A stretch of DNA of 64,000 bases from Actinomadura meyerae (GCF_900188445.1 NZ_FZOR01000025.1:62001-126000), one strand, 5' to 3'. Positions 6,433-15,590 are shown, counted from the stretch's first letter. A program made the numbers and translations. Notes: generated by a model from the sequence alone, not told the origin.

Positions 6433-8016
6433 ATGGCGCGCAGCTACAACCTGGCCGACCTGATCGAGATCCTGGCCGCCGCCGGACCGGACCGCCCGGC
6501 CCTCGTGGCCGGCGCCGAGCGGCGGACGTACCGGCAGCTCAACGAGCGTGCGAGCCGGGTCGGTCACCATCTGGCGGATGCCGGGGTGCGGCCCGGCGAG
6601 CATGTCGCGATCCTCTCCTACAACCGGGCCGAGTGGATCGAGGCGATGCTCGGCGCGTTCAAGATCCGCGCCGTGCCGATCCCGGTGAACTACCGCTACG
6701 TCGCCGCCGAGCTGCGCCACGTGCTCGCCGACTCCGACTCGGTCGCGCTCATCGGCGAGCGTTCGCTCTTGGCGAAGGTGGCGGAGATCCGCGCGGATCT
6801 GCCCGCGCTGCGGCACGTCGTCGCCCTGGAGGACGGCTCGTCCGCCGACGCGGAGACCATCCCCGGCGCCGTCGAGTACGAGAAGGCGCTCGCCGCGGCC
6901 GACCCGAGCGACGACTTCCCCGAGCGCTCCAGCGACGACCGCTACATCATGTACACCGGCGGCACCACCGGTTACCCGAAGGGCGTCGAGTGGCGCTGCG
7001 AGGACATCTTCTTCGGCGCGCTCGGCGGCGGGAACGTCCTCGGCGACCCCATCGGCAGCCCCGAGGAGCTGGCCGCCAACGCCGACCAGCCGGGGATGGC
7101 CGTCCTCGACTGCGCGCCCGTCATGCACGGCGCCGGCCAGTGGGTCGCGTACATGGGGCTGTTCAGCGGCGCCAAGGTCGTCCTCTACACCGACCACGCG
7201 TTCGACGCCGACAAGGCGCTGCGGCTGGTCGCCGAGGAGCAGGCGAACGTGCTGATGCTGGTCGGCGACGTCATGGCGCGGCCCGTCGCGAAGGCCCTGG
7301 CGGGCGGCGGGCACGACACCTCGTCGCTGATCGCGGTCGCGTCCGGTGGCGCGCCGCTCACCGAGGGCGCCAAGCGGGCCCTCCAGGAGCACCTGCCGAA
7401 CATCATGTTCCTCGACAACTACGGCGCCTCGGAGACTGGCGCGTGCGGCCCGTCCGTCGACGCCAAGGAGGGCACGGCCCGGTTCATGATGAAGCCGGGC
7501 ATCACCGTCCTGGACGACGACCTCAACGTGGTCAAGCCCGGCGAGATCGGCAGGCTCGCGCGCAGCGGCCACATCCCGCTCGGCTACTACAACGACCCGG
7601 AGAAGACGGCGTCGACGTTCTTCACCGACGCCGAGGGCACCCGCTGGTCGGTCCCCGGCGACTTCGCGAGCCTGGAGGAGGACGGGACGATCACCCTGCT
7701 CGGCCGCGGCTCCCTCATGATCAACACGGGCGGGGAGAAGGTCTACCCGGAGGAGGTCGAGGTCGCGCTGAAGGACCACCCGGACGTGGACGACGCGGTC
7801 GTGGTCGGCCTGCCCGACGAGCGGTTCGGGCAGCGCGTCGCCGCCGTCGTCGCGGCCCGTCCCGGCAGGACCGTCACGCTGGAGCAGCTCACCGAGCACT
7901 GCCGGGGCCGGCTCGCGGGCTACAAGCTCCCGCGCCAGATCACCCTGGTGGACGAGGTGCAGCGCACGGCCGTGGGCAAGTCCGACTACAAGTGGGCCCG
8001 CGCCGTCCTCGGCTGA
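6433..8016 (+). CDS. Acyl-CoA synthetase (AMP-dependent), FadD19-like
   Basis: A 527-aa adenylate-forming enzyme. It has the P-loop YIMYTGGTTGYPKG (about 173-186), the A5 motif DNYGASETG, the A7 region VPGDFASLEEDGTITLLGRG and the C-terminal lysine segment RTAVGKSDYKWA. The distinctive TGGTTG(Y/F)PKGV(E/M)WRxEDI block and overall length match the FadD19 group, whose studied members activate steroid side-chain acids; the substrate here is unproven. ATG 6433 has CGAGGA six bases upstream. It is divergent from sigE and followed by a terminator hairpin spanning the stop codon. Confidence 0.9.
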   Translation: MARSYNLADLIEILAAAGPDRPALVAGAERRTYRQLNERASRVGHHLADAGVRPGEHVAILSYNRAEWIEAMLGAFKIRAVPIPVNYRYVAAELRHVLADSDSVALIGERSLLAKVAEIRADLPALRHVVALEDGSSADAETIPGAVEYEKALAAADPSDDFPERSSDDRYIMYTGGTTGYPKGVEWRCEDIFFGALGGGNVLGDPIGSPEELAANADQPGMAVLDCAPVMHGAGQWVAYMGLFSGAKVVLYTDHAFDADKALRLVAEEQANVLMLVGDVMARPVAKALAGGGHDTSSLIAVASGGAPLTEGAKRALQEHLPNIMFLDNYGASETGACGPSVDAKEGTARFMMKPGITVLDDDLNVVKPGEIGRLARSGHIPLGYYNDPEKTASTFFTDAEGTRWSVPGDFASLEEDGTITLLGRGSLMINTGGEKVYPEEVEVALKDHPDVDDAVVVGLPDERFGQRVAAVVAARPGRTVTLEQLTEHCRGRLAGYKLPRQITLVDEVQRTAVGKSDYKWARAVLG

Positions 8017-8037
8017 TCCGTCCCCGGCGGATCAGCC
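8011..8037 (+). terminator. Terminator hairpin overlapping fadD stop codon
   Basis: Perfect 10-bp inverted repeat GGCTGATCCG / CGGATCAGCC with a 7-base loop; the TGA stop (8014-8016) lies in the left arm. Confidence 0.7.
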
Positions 8038-8179
8038 ACGCGTCGCGCCGTCCGCGCGGCTAAATGCGGCGCACGCGGTTATACCACGGGCGCGTGCGCT
8101 TTTCTCGTTCGGCCGCGGTCAAAAAACAATTGATGCCGTGGGAGCGTGCCTTGAGCGCGTTCCGGCGATTAACCGCGAC

Positions 8180-9793
8180 ATGAATGGGGATCGGCCGATA
8201 CCGCTCGCGCGGCGGTATCGCCTGCTCTCCGTGGTCGGCCGGGGCGGCATGGGCACGGTCTGGCGCGCCTACGACGAGACGCTGGACCGGGACGTCGCCG
8301 TCAAGGAGGTGCACCTGCCGGCGCGCATCACGCAGAGTGAGCGCAGGGTGCTGTGCCGGCGGCTGCTGCAGGAGGCGCGCGCGACGGCCGCGCTGCGGCA
8401 TCCCGGCGTGGTGGCCGTGCACGACCTGATCGTGGAGGACGGCCGGCCCTGGATCGTCATGGAGTTCCTGGAAGGGCGCTCGCTGAACCGGCTGGTCACC
8501 GAGGACGGCCCCCTGAGCGTGCGGCGGACGGCGGAGATCGGCGCGGCGGTCCTGTCGGTGCTGCGGGCGTCGCACGAGGCGGGCATCCTGCACCGGGACG
8601 TGAAGCCCGGCAATGTGCTGCTCTGCGACGACGGGCGCGTTCTGCTCAGCGACTTCGGGCTCGCCGTCCAAATGGACAATGGCCGGGAGCTGGCCGACAC
8701 AATGCCCGCGGGTATTGAGGGATCTCCCGCTTATCTTCCGCCGGAGCGCATCGACGGGCAGCCGAGCGTCCCGGCGTCCGACCTGTGGTCCCTCGGTGCG
8801 ACGCTCTACATGGCGGTCGAGGGTTTCGCGCCGTTCCTGCGCTGCCACGCCCTCGCGTCCATGGTGGCGGTGCTACTGGGCGACTACGCGAAGCCGGCGC
8901 GCGCGGGCCCGCTCACTCCCGTCATCGAGGGGCTGCTCCAGCAGCGGCCCGAGGACCGGCTGACCGCCGAGGCCACGGCGGAGCTGCTGCGGAGCGTCGT
9001 CGCCGACCTTCCGGAGCCGGGCATCACGCGGGCTCCCCGCCCGGAGCGGGTGCGCGTCCCCGCCGCGCGCCGGGCCCTCCGCGGGCCGCGCGTCCCGTGG
9101 ACGCTGGGGAGCGGGAAGGCGCCGTGCGGTTCGCCGCGCGCGGGCCGGTCGGCGCCGGCGGGCCGGCTGCTCAGGATGCCGCCGTTCCGAGGGAGGCGGC
9201 TTCGGCCGGGGGCCGTCGCCGGGGTCGCGGTACTGGCGGTGCTCGCGGCGGGCACGGGCACGTGGGCGGCCCGCTGGACGTCGGTCGGCAAGAGCGACGC
9301 GGTGGCGCTGCGGCCGGCGGCGGGCGTGACGGCGAAGACCGCGAAGTACCACGAGTCGGGCGCCTATTCGGTGCGGGTGCCGGCGGGCTGGCAGTCCGAG
9401 CGGAGCGGCTCCGTCATGACCTGGAAGGACACCGGGGCCGGACGGGGCCTGCGCATCTCCCCGGCGCCGGGCGATCCGCTCGCCGGGCTGCGCACCGAGG
9501 AGCACCGGGCGATGGGGGAGCACCGCTTCCCCGGGTACCGGCGACTGCGGCTGGAACCCGCTCCCGAGGTCGCCGAGGGCGGCGCCGAATGGGAGTTCAC
9601 CTGGCGGTCCGGCGCGGGCGGCGGCGTCAGGCACGTGCTGTGCAGCAGGGCGGCCGGGTACGAGTTCTGCTTCTCCGCGCCCGATCCCGAATGGACGCCG
9701 GGTCAGCGCCTCTACGACAGGATCCTGAAGTCGTTCAGGCCGGAGAAGGCGAAGGAGCGGCGGAAGCAGGAAAGGGCGCAGCAGGGCGACTGA
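8180..9793 (+). CDS. Transmembrane serine/threonine protein kinase (PknB-type)
   Basis: A 537-aa Hanks-type kinase from ATG 8180 (GTG 8138 would add 14 residues). The kinase domain spans about 13-270: glycine loop GRGGMGTV (20-27), Lys42 in AVKEV, catalytic HRDVKPGN (138-145), DFG 158-160 and an activation loop ending in APE-like PPER (187-190). A Pro/Arg-rich linker follows, then one membrane helix (about 344-364) and a roughly 170-aa extracellular domain with YSVRVPAGW and C-terminal paired cysteines. No PASTA repeats are present, so the sensed ligand is unknown. It converges on rho. Confidence 0.92.
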   Translation: MNGDRPIPLARRYRLLSVVGRGGMGTVWRAYDETLDRDVAVKEVHLPARITQSERRVLCRRLLQEARATAALRHPGVVAVHDLIVEDGRPWIVMEFLEGRSLNRLVTEDGPLSVRRTAEIGAAVLSVLRASHEAGILHRDVKPGNVLLCDDGRVLLSDFGLAVQMDNGRELADTMPAGIEGSPAYLPPERIDGQPSVPASDLWSLGATLYMAVEGFAPFLRCHALASMVAVLLGDYAKPARAGPLTPVIEGLLQQRPEDRLTAEATAELLRSVVADLPEPGITRAPRPERVRVPAARRALRGPRVPWTLGSGKAPCGSPRAGRSAPAGRLLRMPPFRGRRLRPGAVAGVAVLAVLAAGTGTWAARWTSVGKSDAVALRPAAGVTAKTAKYHESGAYSVRVPAGWQSERSGSVMTWKDTGAGRGLRISPAPGDPLAGLRTEEHRAMGEHRFPGYRRLRLEPAPEVAEGGAEWEFTWRSGAGGGVRHVLCSRAAGYEFCFSAPDPEWTPGQRLYDRILKSFRPEKAKERRKQERAQQGD

Positions 9794-9861
9794 CGGATCT
9801 CCCCCGTCTCGTGTTCATGGCGGTGTGAGGGGCCGAGGGGCGATGGGGTCGCGCCGCGAGG

Positions 9862-9901
9862 CGGCGGCTCAGGTGGTCTGCCGGCGGCTCAGGTGGTCTG
9901 C
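9862..9901. repeat. Perfect 20-bp tandem duplication across the rho stop codon
   Basis: The 20-bp unit CGGCGGCTCAGGTGGTCTGC occurs twice (9862-9881 and 9882-9901). The right copy contains the last codons and TGA of rho (minus strand); the left copy is a downstream duplicate with a second stop. Confidence 0.9.
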
Positions 9902-11127
9902 TGGAGGCGGAGCAGGAACTCGGCGTTGGACGAGGTGCCCTTCATCTTCTCCAGGAGCTGCTCGACGGCCTGCTGCTTCTCCAGCCCCTGGAGGGCGCGG
10001 CGCAGCCGCCAGGAGAGCGCGAGCTCCTCGGGGGACATCAGCAGCTCGTCGCGGCGCGTGCCGGACGCCTCGATGTCGACGGCGGGGAACACGCGGCGGT
10101 CGGCGAGGCCCCGGTCGAGCTTCAGCTCCATGTTGCCGGTGCCCTTGTACTCCTCGAAGAAGACGTCGTCCATGCGGGACCCCGTCTCCACGAGCGCGGT
10201 CGCGAGGATGGTCAGCGAGCCGCCGTTCTCGATGTTGCGGGCGGCGCCGAAGAACTTCTTCGGCGGGTAGATCGCGGTCGTCGCGACGCCGCCGGCGAGG
10301 ATCCGGCTGCTGGAGGGCGCCGCGAGGTTGTAGGCGCGGCCGAGCCGGGTGATCGAGTCGAGCAGCATGACCACGTCGTGGCCCTGCTCGACGAGCCGCT
10401 TGGCCCGCTCGACGGCGAGCTCGGCGAGCGCGGTGTGGTCCTGCGCGGGGCGGTCGAACGTCGAGTGGACGACCTCGCCGCGCACGTTCCGCTGCAGGTC
10501 GGTGACCTCCTCCGGCCGCTCGTCGATGAGCACGACCATGAGGTGCACCTCGGGGTTGTTCTGCGCGATCGCGTTCGCGACGGCCTGCAGGACCATCGTC
10601 TTGCCGACCTTCGGCGGCGACACGATGAGCCCGCGCTGGCCCTTGCCGATCGGCGCGACCAGGTCGATGACGCGGGTGGCGAGCGGGCCGGTGTCGAGGC
10701 GGAGCCGCTCGTCCGGGAACAGCGGGGTGAGCTTGCCGAACTCGGGGCGGTCGGCGGCCTCGGCCGCGGGCAGGCCGTTCACGGTCTCGACGCGGGCGAG
10801 CGAGCCGAACTTCTCCCGGCCGGACTTCGGCGCCCGCGCGGTGCCCGCGACGACGTCGCCGGGACGCAGGTGGTGCGCCTTGACCTGGGCGAGGGAGACG
10901 TGCACGTCGTCCGGCCCGGCGAGGTAGCCGGAGGTGCGGACGAAGGCGTGCTTGTCCTGGACGGCGAGGAGGCCGTGGAACGGGACGGCGGGCCCGTCGT
11001 CGGCGGTGCGCCGCGCCTGCTGGCCGCCCCTGCGGGCGTTCTGCGCGGGCACGCCGTGCGCCTGCGACCGGCGACCCGCGGCGCTGCGCCCGGTCGCGGG
11101 CTCGGAGGTGAGGGTGGGAGTGGACAT
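9889..11127 (-). CDS. rho: Transcription termination factor Rho, compact form
   Basis: A 412-aa hexameric RNA/DNA helicase. A basic disordered N-terminus (about 1-46) leads into the RNA-binding cold-shock-like domain (about 47-120), then the RecA-type motor: Walker A SPPKVGKT (170-177), LIDERPEEV, the Walker B region VMLLDSITRLGRAYN, the Q-loop GGVATTAIYPPK and the R-loop EYKGTGNMELKLDR. Actinobacterial Rho proteins usually carry a long Arg/Asp-rich N-terminal insertion and run to 600-700 aa. This protein lacks it, so it may be a second, compact Rho. A 574-bp non-coding stretch lies upstream. Confidence 0.93.
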   Translation of the reverse strand: MSTPTLTSEPATGRSAAGRRSQAHGVPAQNARRGGQQARRTADDGPAVPFHGLLAVQDKHAFVRTSGYLAGPDDVHVSLAQVKAHHLRPGDVVAGTARAPKSGREKFGSLARVETVNGLPAAEAADRPEFGKLTPLFPDERLRLDTGPLATRVIDLVAPIGKGQRGLIVSPPKVGKTMVLQAVANAIAQNNPEVHLMVVLIDERPEEVTDLQRNVRGEVVHSTFDRPAQDHTALAELAVERAKRLVEQGHDVVMLLDSITRLGRAYNLAAPSSSRILAGGVATTAIYPPKKFFGAARNIENGGSLTILATALVETGSRMDDVFFEEYKGTGNMELKLDRGLADRRVFPAVDIEASGTRRDELLMSPEELALSWRLRRALQGLEKQQAVEQLLEKMKGTSSNAEFLLRLQQTT

Positions 11128-11701
11128 GCGGGTCCCTTCTCAGGCTCGCGCGGAACGGTCCGCGCCGCCTGGAGTCGTTTCCCGGGTACGGCGGCGGAAC
11201 CCGCGGCGCGTACGCGAGAGGAATGCGAGAGATGCAGCTCGGTTCACCGGGCTGACGTCGGCTCCCTTGTGCGGCGGTCCGGAACGCCAGTCGCGCCGGA
11301 CCGGGAGGATCACCGGGCGCTCAGATGGCCCGGGCGGGGAAGAAGTGCCTTCGTTGCGATTCGCGGAATCCGAAGGCGCTGCCTTGACAGTACAGCACGC
11401 GACGCGGGTTGCGCATTCCCCGATCAACGCTGATTTTCTTCATGCAGGTAGAGCCCCCTGTGCCGGTGCGGTGGCGCCGCGTGCGCCGCCGCCGGCCGCC
11501 CGTGCGCGTCCCCCGACGCATGGGGCGGCCATTGCACGATACGACTCCCGCGATCGGTCCCGGGTTCCCGCCCCGCCCTCAGCCGGCGGCCGGGTCCGGC
11601 CGCCCCGGGATCGTCCGGGCATCGCGCGCTCCGTACGATGAGCCGGGTCGAGGCAGCGACGTCCGGGCCGAGGCGCGACGACGTCCGGGCAAGGGAGGAC
11701 C
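11128..11701. other. 574-bp intergenic region, candidate rho leader
   Basis: No convincing gene. On the minus strand, a possible 40-codon leader ORF starts at ATG 11443 (MKKISVDRGMRNPRRV...) and ends at 11321; its codon choice is not typical of the neighbours. rho genes in other bacteria are often autoregulated through long leaders, so a regulatory leader is plausible. On the plus strand the last part holds the promoter region of the crotonase gene. ORFs of 95 and 150 aa here lack coding bias and were not called. Confidence 0.4.
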
Positions 11702-12475
11702 ATGGCCGCCGGGCTTGACTTCGAGGTCGCCGAGGGCGTCGGGACGATCACCATCGACCGGCCGGCCAAGCGGAACGCCATGTCCGCGGACATGTGGCGG
11801 GCCCTGCCCGGCATCCTGGAGACCCTCGCCAAGGACCCGGCCGTCCGGGTCGCGGTGCTGACGGGCGCGGGCGGGAACTTCTGCGCGGGCGCCGACATCG
11901 CCGAGCTGGGCGACATCCACCGCGACGACGACTCGCACCTGTCGACGGTCGCCGAGCGGGCCCTCGCCGCGTTCCCGAAGCCGACGCTGGCCGCGATCGA
12001 GGGGTACTGCGTGGGCGGCGGCTGCCAGCTCGCGGCGGCCTGCGACCTGCGGTTCGCCGCCGAGGACGCCCGGTTCGGGATCACCCCGGCCAAGCTCGGC
12101 ATCGTCTACCCGGCGGTCGCGACGGCGCGGCTGGTCCGGCTGGTCGGGCCGGCCGCCGCGAAGTACCTGCTGTTCTCCGCGGACCTGGTCGGCGCCGCGC
12201 ACGCGCTGCGGATCGGGCTGCTGGACGAGGTCGTCCCGGCGGGCGGCCTGCGCGACCGGGTCGCGGAGTTCACCGCGACGCTCGCGTCCCGGTCGCTGCT
12301 CACCCAGCAGGCCACCAAGGACATCGTGGACGCGATCGCCGCCGCCGGCCCCGTCCAGGAGAAGACGGACCGGTGGCTGGCGGAGGTCGCGGCGAGCGGT
12401 GAGGTCGAGGAGGGCATCGCCGCGTTCCTGGAGCGCCGCGCGCCCGCGTTCACCTGGACGGCGCCCACTCGCTGA
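11702..12475 (+). CDS. Enoyl-CoA hydratase/isomerase family protein (crotonase fold)
   Basis: A 257-aa crotonase-superfamily protein with the oxyanion-hole strands RPAKRNAMSADM and GAGGNFCAGADIAEL, then KPTLAAIEGYCVGGGC. Compared with classical enoyl-CoA hydratase, the first catalytic glutamate position (GGGCE) is Gln, and the second (FGxPE) reads FGITPAKLG without Glu. Canonical hydratase chemistry is therefore doubtful; other crotonase reactions or a different acid/base are possible. ATG 11702 follows GGGAGGACC. The stop codon lies in a terminator stem. Confidence 0.88.
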   Translation: MAAGLDFEVAEGVGTITIDRPAKRNAMSADMWRALPGILETLAKDPAVRVAVLTGAGGNFCAGADIAELGDIHRDDDSHLSTVAERALAAFPKPTLAAIEGYCVGGGCQLAAACDLRFAAEDARFGITPAKLGIVYPAVATARLVRLVGPAAAKYLLFSADLVGAAHALRIGLLDEVVPAGGLRDRVAEFTATLASRSLLTQQATKDIVDAIAAAGPVQEKTDRWLAEVAASGEVEEGIAAFLERRAPAFTWTAPTR

Positions 12476-12489
12476 GCCCCCGCTCAGCG
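12470..12489. terminator. Bidirectional terminator hairpin
   Basis: CGCTGAGC (12470-12477) and GCTCAGCG (12482-12489) form a perfect 8-bp stem with loop CCCC between two convergent genes. Confidence 0.65.
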
Positions 12490-12503
12490 ACCCCTGTCCG
12501 CTC

Positions 12504-13406
12504 CTATTCGCTGAGCCCGGCCGGGGCGCCGGTGGGCCGGTCCGACAGGTCGCAGAAGCGGCCCTCCGGCAGCCGGCGCAGGCGCTCGGCCGCGCCGGGC
12601 AGGTCGTCCAGCGGCACTCCGCCCCCGGGGCGGCGCAGCTCGGCGAGCGGCACGACCCCGCACACGAGCGCGCCGGGCGTCCGGACGATGACGAGCGGCC
12701 CGATCCGGGCGCCGCCCCGGTCGACGCCGCGCAGCGCCCCCAGCAGGCCGCGGGCCGTGCCGGTGTTCTCCGGGCAGTCGTCGCGCAGCGCGGCTACGAG
12801 TTCGATGAAGTCGCGCTCCAGTGCGCGGTGATTGCGGCCGGACAGGTAGTAGCGGTCGCCGTCGGTGAGCTCGACGCGCAGCCCGTACTGCTCGGCGAAC
12901 CGCTCGTACGGCCCGGCCAGCGCCCGGCGCGCGTCGGGCGGGGCGGCGGTGAGCGCCCCCGCGACCAGCTCGGCGGGCTCGGCGCCGAGGGACGCGGCCA
13001 CGGCCTGGTCGAGCCGCCCGACGAGGTGCGCGCGGAGCGCCGCGACCTCGGCGGTGAGCCGGTCGAGGGCCTCGCGCTGCTCGGCGGCGGCGTCGCGCTG
13101 CTCCTTCAGCCGGGCGGTGACGTCGGGCAGCAGCCGGTCGTTGATCTGCGCCACCAGGGAGGTGATCCGGGCGTCGGCGGTGCCGAGCGCCTCCCGGTCG
13201 CGGTCCTGCTCGGCGGCGAGCCGGTCGAGCCGCTCGCGCTGCGCCGCGCGGAACCCCTCCAGCTCGTCCCGGGTGCCCTTGAGGGCGCGGAGCTGGGTGC
13301 GGATGTCGGCGATCTCGGGCGCGCCGGGGGAATGCCGGCGCTCGAACGCCAGGTACAGCTCCCGCCCGGCGATCGCCAGGCACAGCAGGACCAGAACCAC
13401 CGTCAT
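12504..13406 (-). CDS. Single-pass membrane protein with coiled coil, unknown function
   Basis: A 300-aa protein. The N-terminus is a hydrophobic anchor (MTVVLVLLCLAIAGRELYLAF). Residues about 30-140 are Glu/Arg/Leu/Ala-rich with heptad character (DELEGFRAAQRERLDRLAAE, EQREALDRLTAEVAALR), i.e. a long coiled coil. The C-terminal half (about 150-300) looks globular, with YYLSGRNHRALERDFIELV and an ARIGPLVIVRTPGALVCGVVPL strand pair. I do not recognise a family. The layout resembles envelope or division-associated scaffold proteins, which is only an analogy. Confidence 0.75.
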   Translation of the reverse strand: MTVVLVLLCLAIAGRELYLAFERRHSPGAPEIADIRTQLRALKGTRDELEGFRAAQRERLDRLAAEQDRDREALGTADARITSLVAQINDRLLPDVTARLKEQRDAAAEQREALDRLTAEVAALRAHLVGRLDQAVAASLGAEPAELVAGALTAAPPDARRALAGPYERFAEQYGLRVELTDGDRYYLSGRNHRALERDFIELVAALRDDCPENTGTARGLLGALRGVDRGGARIGPLVIVRTPGALVCGVVPLAELRRPGGGVPLDDLPGAAERLRRLPEGRFCDLSDRPTGAPAGLSE

Positions 13407-13479
13407 CGCGACCTCCCGGGGCCGTCTCGCGGAGCAGACTATGCCACCCGGTACGGCCCCGGCGGAGGCCGCCGGGCCT

Positions 13480-13580
13480 TGCTCATCTGTTCAGAAGGGC
13501 TCATCCGTTCAGACGGCCCGCTCGTCCGTTCGCACAGGGCCGCTCATTTGTTCAAGTAGGCCTCATTTGTTCAAGTAGGC
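13480..13580. repeat. Degenerate ~20-bp tandem repeats spanning a response-regulator stop codon
   Basis: Five copies of a 19-22 bp unit of the form CTCATYYGTTCARNNRGGC. The last two (13543-13561 and 13562-13580) are identical. The last copy contains the TGA and final codons of the response regulator (minus strand); earlier copies diverge progressively, as expected for serial duplication. Confidence 0.85.
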
Positions 13581-14207
13581 CAGGACGGCGAGGACGCGGC
13601 GGTTGTCGTCGCCGGTCACCGGCAGGTCGAGCTTGGTGAAGATGTTGGCGGTGTGCTTGGTGACGGCCCGCTCGGTGACGACGAGCCGCTCCGCGATCGC
13701 CGCGTTGGACCGGCCCTGCGCCATCAGCTCCAGTACCTCGGTCTCGCGCGGGGTGAGCCGGCTCAGCGGGGTGTCGCGGGTGTTGGAGGCGACGAGCCGG
13801 GAGATGACCTCCGGGTCCATCGCGGTGCCGCCCGCCGCGACCCGGCGGACCGCGTCCACGAACTGGGCCGCGTCGAACACCCGGTCCTTCAGCAGGTAGC
13901 CGATGGCGCCGGTGCCGTCCGCGAGCAGCTCCCGGGCGTAGAGTTGCTCGACGTACTGCGACAGCACGAGCACCGGCAGGCCCGGCACCCGGCGGCGGGC
14001 CTCCAGCGCGGCCTGCAGCCCCTCGTCGGTGAAGGACGGCGGCAGGCGCACGTCGACCACCGCCACGTCCGGGCGGTGGTCGAGCAGGGCCTTCAGGAGC
14101 GACGGGCCGTTGTCGACGGCGGCGGCGATCTCGAAGTCGTGCGTCTCCAGCAGGCTGACCAGGCCCTCCCTCAGAAGGGCGAGGTCTTCGGCGAGGACAA
14201 CGCGCAC
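13563..14207 (-). CDS. NarL/FixJ-family response regulator
   Basis: About 214 aa from GTG 14207. The receiver domain (about 1-120) has VRVVLAED, the phospho-acceptor Asp52 in VAVVDVRLPP and the conserved Lys in GYLLKD. The LuxR-type helix-turn-helix (about 148-205) contains LTPRETEVLELMAQGRSNAAIAERL followed by VTKHTANIFTKL. The start lies inside the 3' end of the sensor kinase gene (37-base overlap), so the two are translationally coupled and form one two-component system. The membrane-bound partner suggests envelope sensing; the regulon is unknown. Confidence 0.92.
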   Translation of the reverse strand: MRVVLAEDLALLREGLVSLLETHDFEIAAAVDNGPSLLKALLDHRPDVAVVDVRLPPSFTDEGLQAALEARRRVPGLPVLVLSQYVEQLYARELLADGTGAIGYLLKDRVFDAAQFVDAVRRVAAGGTAMDPEVISRLVASNTRDTPLSRLTPRETEVLELMAQGRSNAAIAERLVVTERAVTKHTANIFTKLDLPVTGDDNRRVLAVLAYLNK

Positions 14208-15496
14208 GGCAGCTCCAGCGTCACGATCGTCGGGCCCCCCACGGGGGAGCTGAGGGCGAGGACGCCGTCGAATGTACCGATCCGCCGCTCGATGCCGCGC
14301 AGCCCGGTGCCGCCGTCGAGGGTGGCGCCGCCGCGCCCGTCGTCGGTGATCGTGATCCGCAGCATGCCGTTCTCGTACCGCATGTCGATCCAGACGCGGG
14401 ACGCGCCGGCGTGCTTGGCGGCGTTGGTGAGGATCTCCGACACCGCGAAGTAGGCGGCGGACTCGACCGGCGGCTCGGCCCGTCCGGGCAGGTCGGCGAC
14501 GACCTCGACGCGCATCGGGTGGTCCAGCGCGAGCGCCTTCACCGCGTCGCCGAGGCCGCGGTCGGCGAGCACCGGCGGGTGGATGCCGCGGACGAGGTCG
14601 CGCAGCTCGTGCAGGGCCTTCGCCGACGACGCGCGGGTCTCGGCGAGCAGCAGCCGCGCCTTCTCCGGGTCCTTGTCGAGGAGGTGCTCGATCGCGCCGA
14701 GCGTCATGCCCATCGCGACGAGCCGGGCCTGCGCGCCGTCGTGCAGGTCGCGCTCGATGCGGCGCAGCTCGGCGGCGGACGCGTCCACGGCCTCCGACCG
14801 GGTCTCGGTGAGGTGCTGGACGCGCAGCGCCAGCTGGGACTTCTTCGTCGGCCCGAGGAGCGCCCGGCCCCAGTGCCCGTACACGTCCAGCATCTTCGGC
14901 CCGATCGCGTACCCGAGGGCGATGCAGGCGGTGGCGACGACCACGGTGGACAGGACGCGGCCGGGGTCGCTGCCGTACCCCTCGGTGACGTGGATGTAGG
15001 TGTACCAGTCGTTGCCGCCGTAGTCGCCGATCACGTCGCCGGCGAACGCGGCGAGCAGGTAGCCCCAGATCCCGTACAGGATCAGCATGGCGGGCAGCGC
15101 CGCGGTGAGCAGCGAGACGAACGGGTCGGTGAGGACCCACAGGTAGTCGCGCCAGGTCGCCGGGTCGGAGACGAGCGCGATGAACCGCTTGAACAGCCCG
15201 GTCAGGCCGGGCTCCTCCTCCGGCTCGGGCAGGTACGGCCGCTCGATCCGGGCGTCCGTCCATTTGTTGATGCGCTCCCGGTAGGCGTCGAGCCGGGTGC
15301 GCAGCAGCCTCGTGGCGGACGGGAACAGCAGCACCCCGATGAAGCTCGTGATCATCGAGATGACCGTGAGGAACCAGAGCCCGACGAGCGTGGCCGGGAT
15401 GGCCAGCAGCCACAGCGCGAGCCCGCGCCAGGGAGCCCTCGCATGGCTCAGCAGTCGTGTTTCCTTCACCAATTCACCGCTCACTGGATCCTCCAT
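14171..15496 (-). CDS. Sensor histidine kinase, NarL-partner type (HisKA_3)
   Basis: A 441-aa kinase. The N-terminal half holds membrane helices near residues 26-58, 125-152 and 180-200, resembling the putative 'Sensor' domain of actinomycete kinases. The dimerisation and phospho-acceptor box is ERDLHDGAQARL (His252). The GHKL ATPase follows (SEILTNAAKHAGA, DDGRGG, GGTGLRGIERR). The overlapping response regulator immediately downstream is the obvious partner. Tandem repeats about 95 bases upstream of the start may be an operator. Confidence 0.92.
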   Translation of the reverse strand: MEDPVSGELVKETRLLSHARAPWRGLALWLLAIPATLVGLWFLTVISMITSFIGVLLFPSATRLLRTRLDAYRERINKWTDARIERPYLPEPEEEPGLTGLFKRFIALVSDPATWRDYLWVLTDPFVSLLTAALPAMLILYGIWGYLLAAFAGDVIGDYGGNDWYTYIHVTEGYGSDPGRVLSTVVVATACIALGYAIGPKMLDVYGHWGRALLGPTKKSQLALRVQHLTETRSEAVDASAAELRRIERDLHDGAQARLVAMGMTLGAIEHLLDKDPEKARLLLAETRASSAKALHELRDLVRGIHPPVLADRGLGDAVKALALDHPMRVEVVADLPGRAEPPVESAAYFAVSEILTNAAKHAGASRVWIDMRYENGMLRITITDDGRGGATLDGGTGLRGIERRIGTFDGVLALSSPVGGPTIVTLELPCALSSPKTSPF

Positions 15497-15590
15497 GACT
15501 CACCTGCCGTCTGGAATCCAGTCTTCCGGCGAGCGCCCACGTCCACAGTGTGCCCGCACACCGAGCTTGGGGTGTACCTACGTCCACCCC

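Noticed and set aside
11140..11427. 95-aa ORF upstream of rho on the minus strand
   Set aside because: No recognisable domain, no Shine-Dalgarno and unusual composition; described only as part of the leader region.
13563..15413. 616-aa frame fusing a response regulator with upstream sequence
   Set aside because: Only the part from GTG 14207 resembles a response regulator; the rest is an Arg/Ala-rich shadow of the histidine kinase gene.
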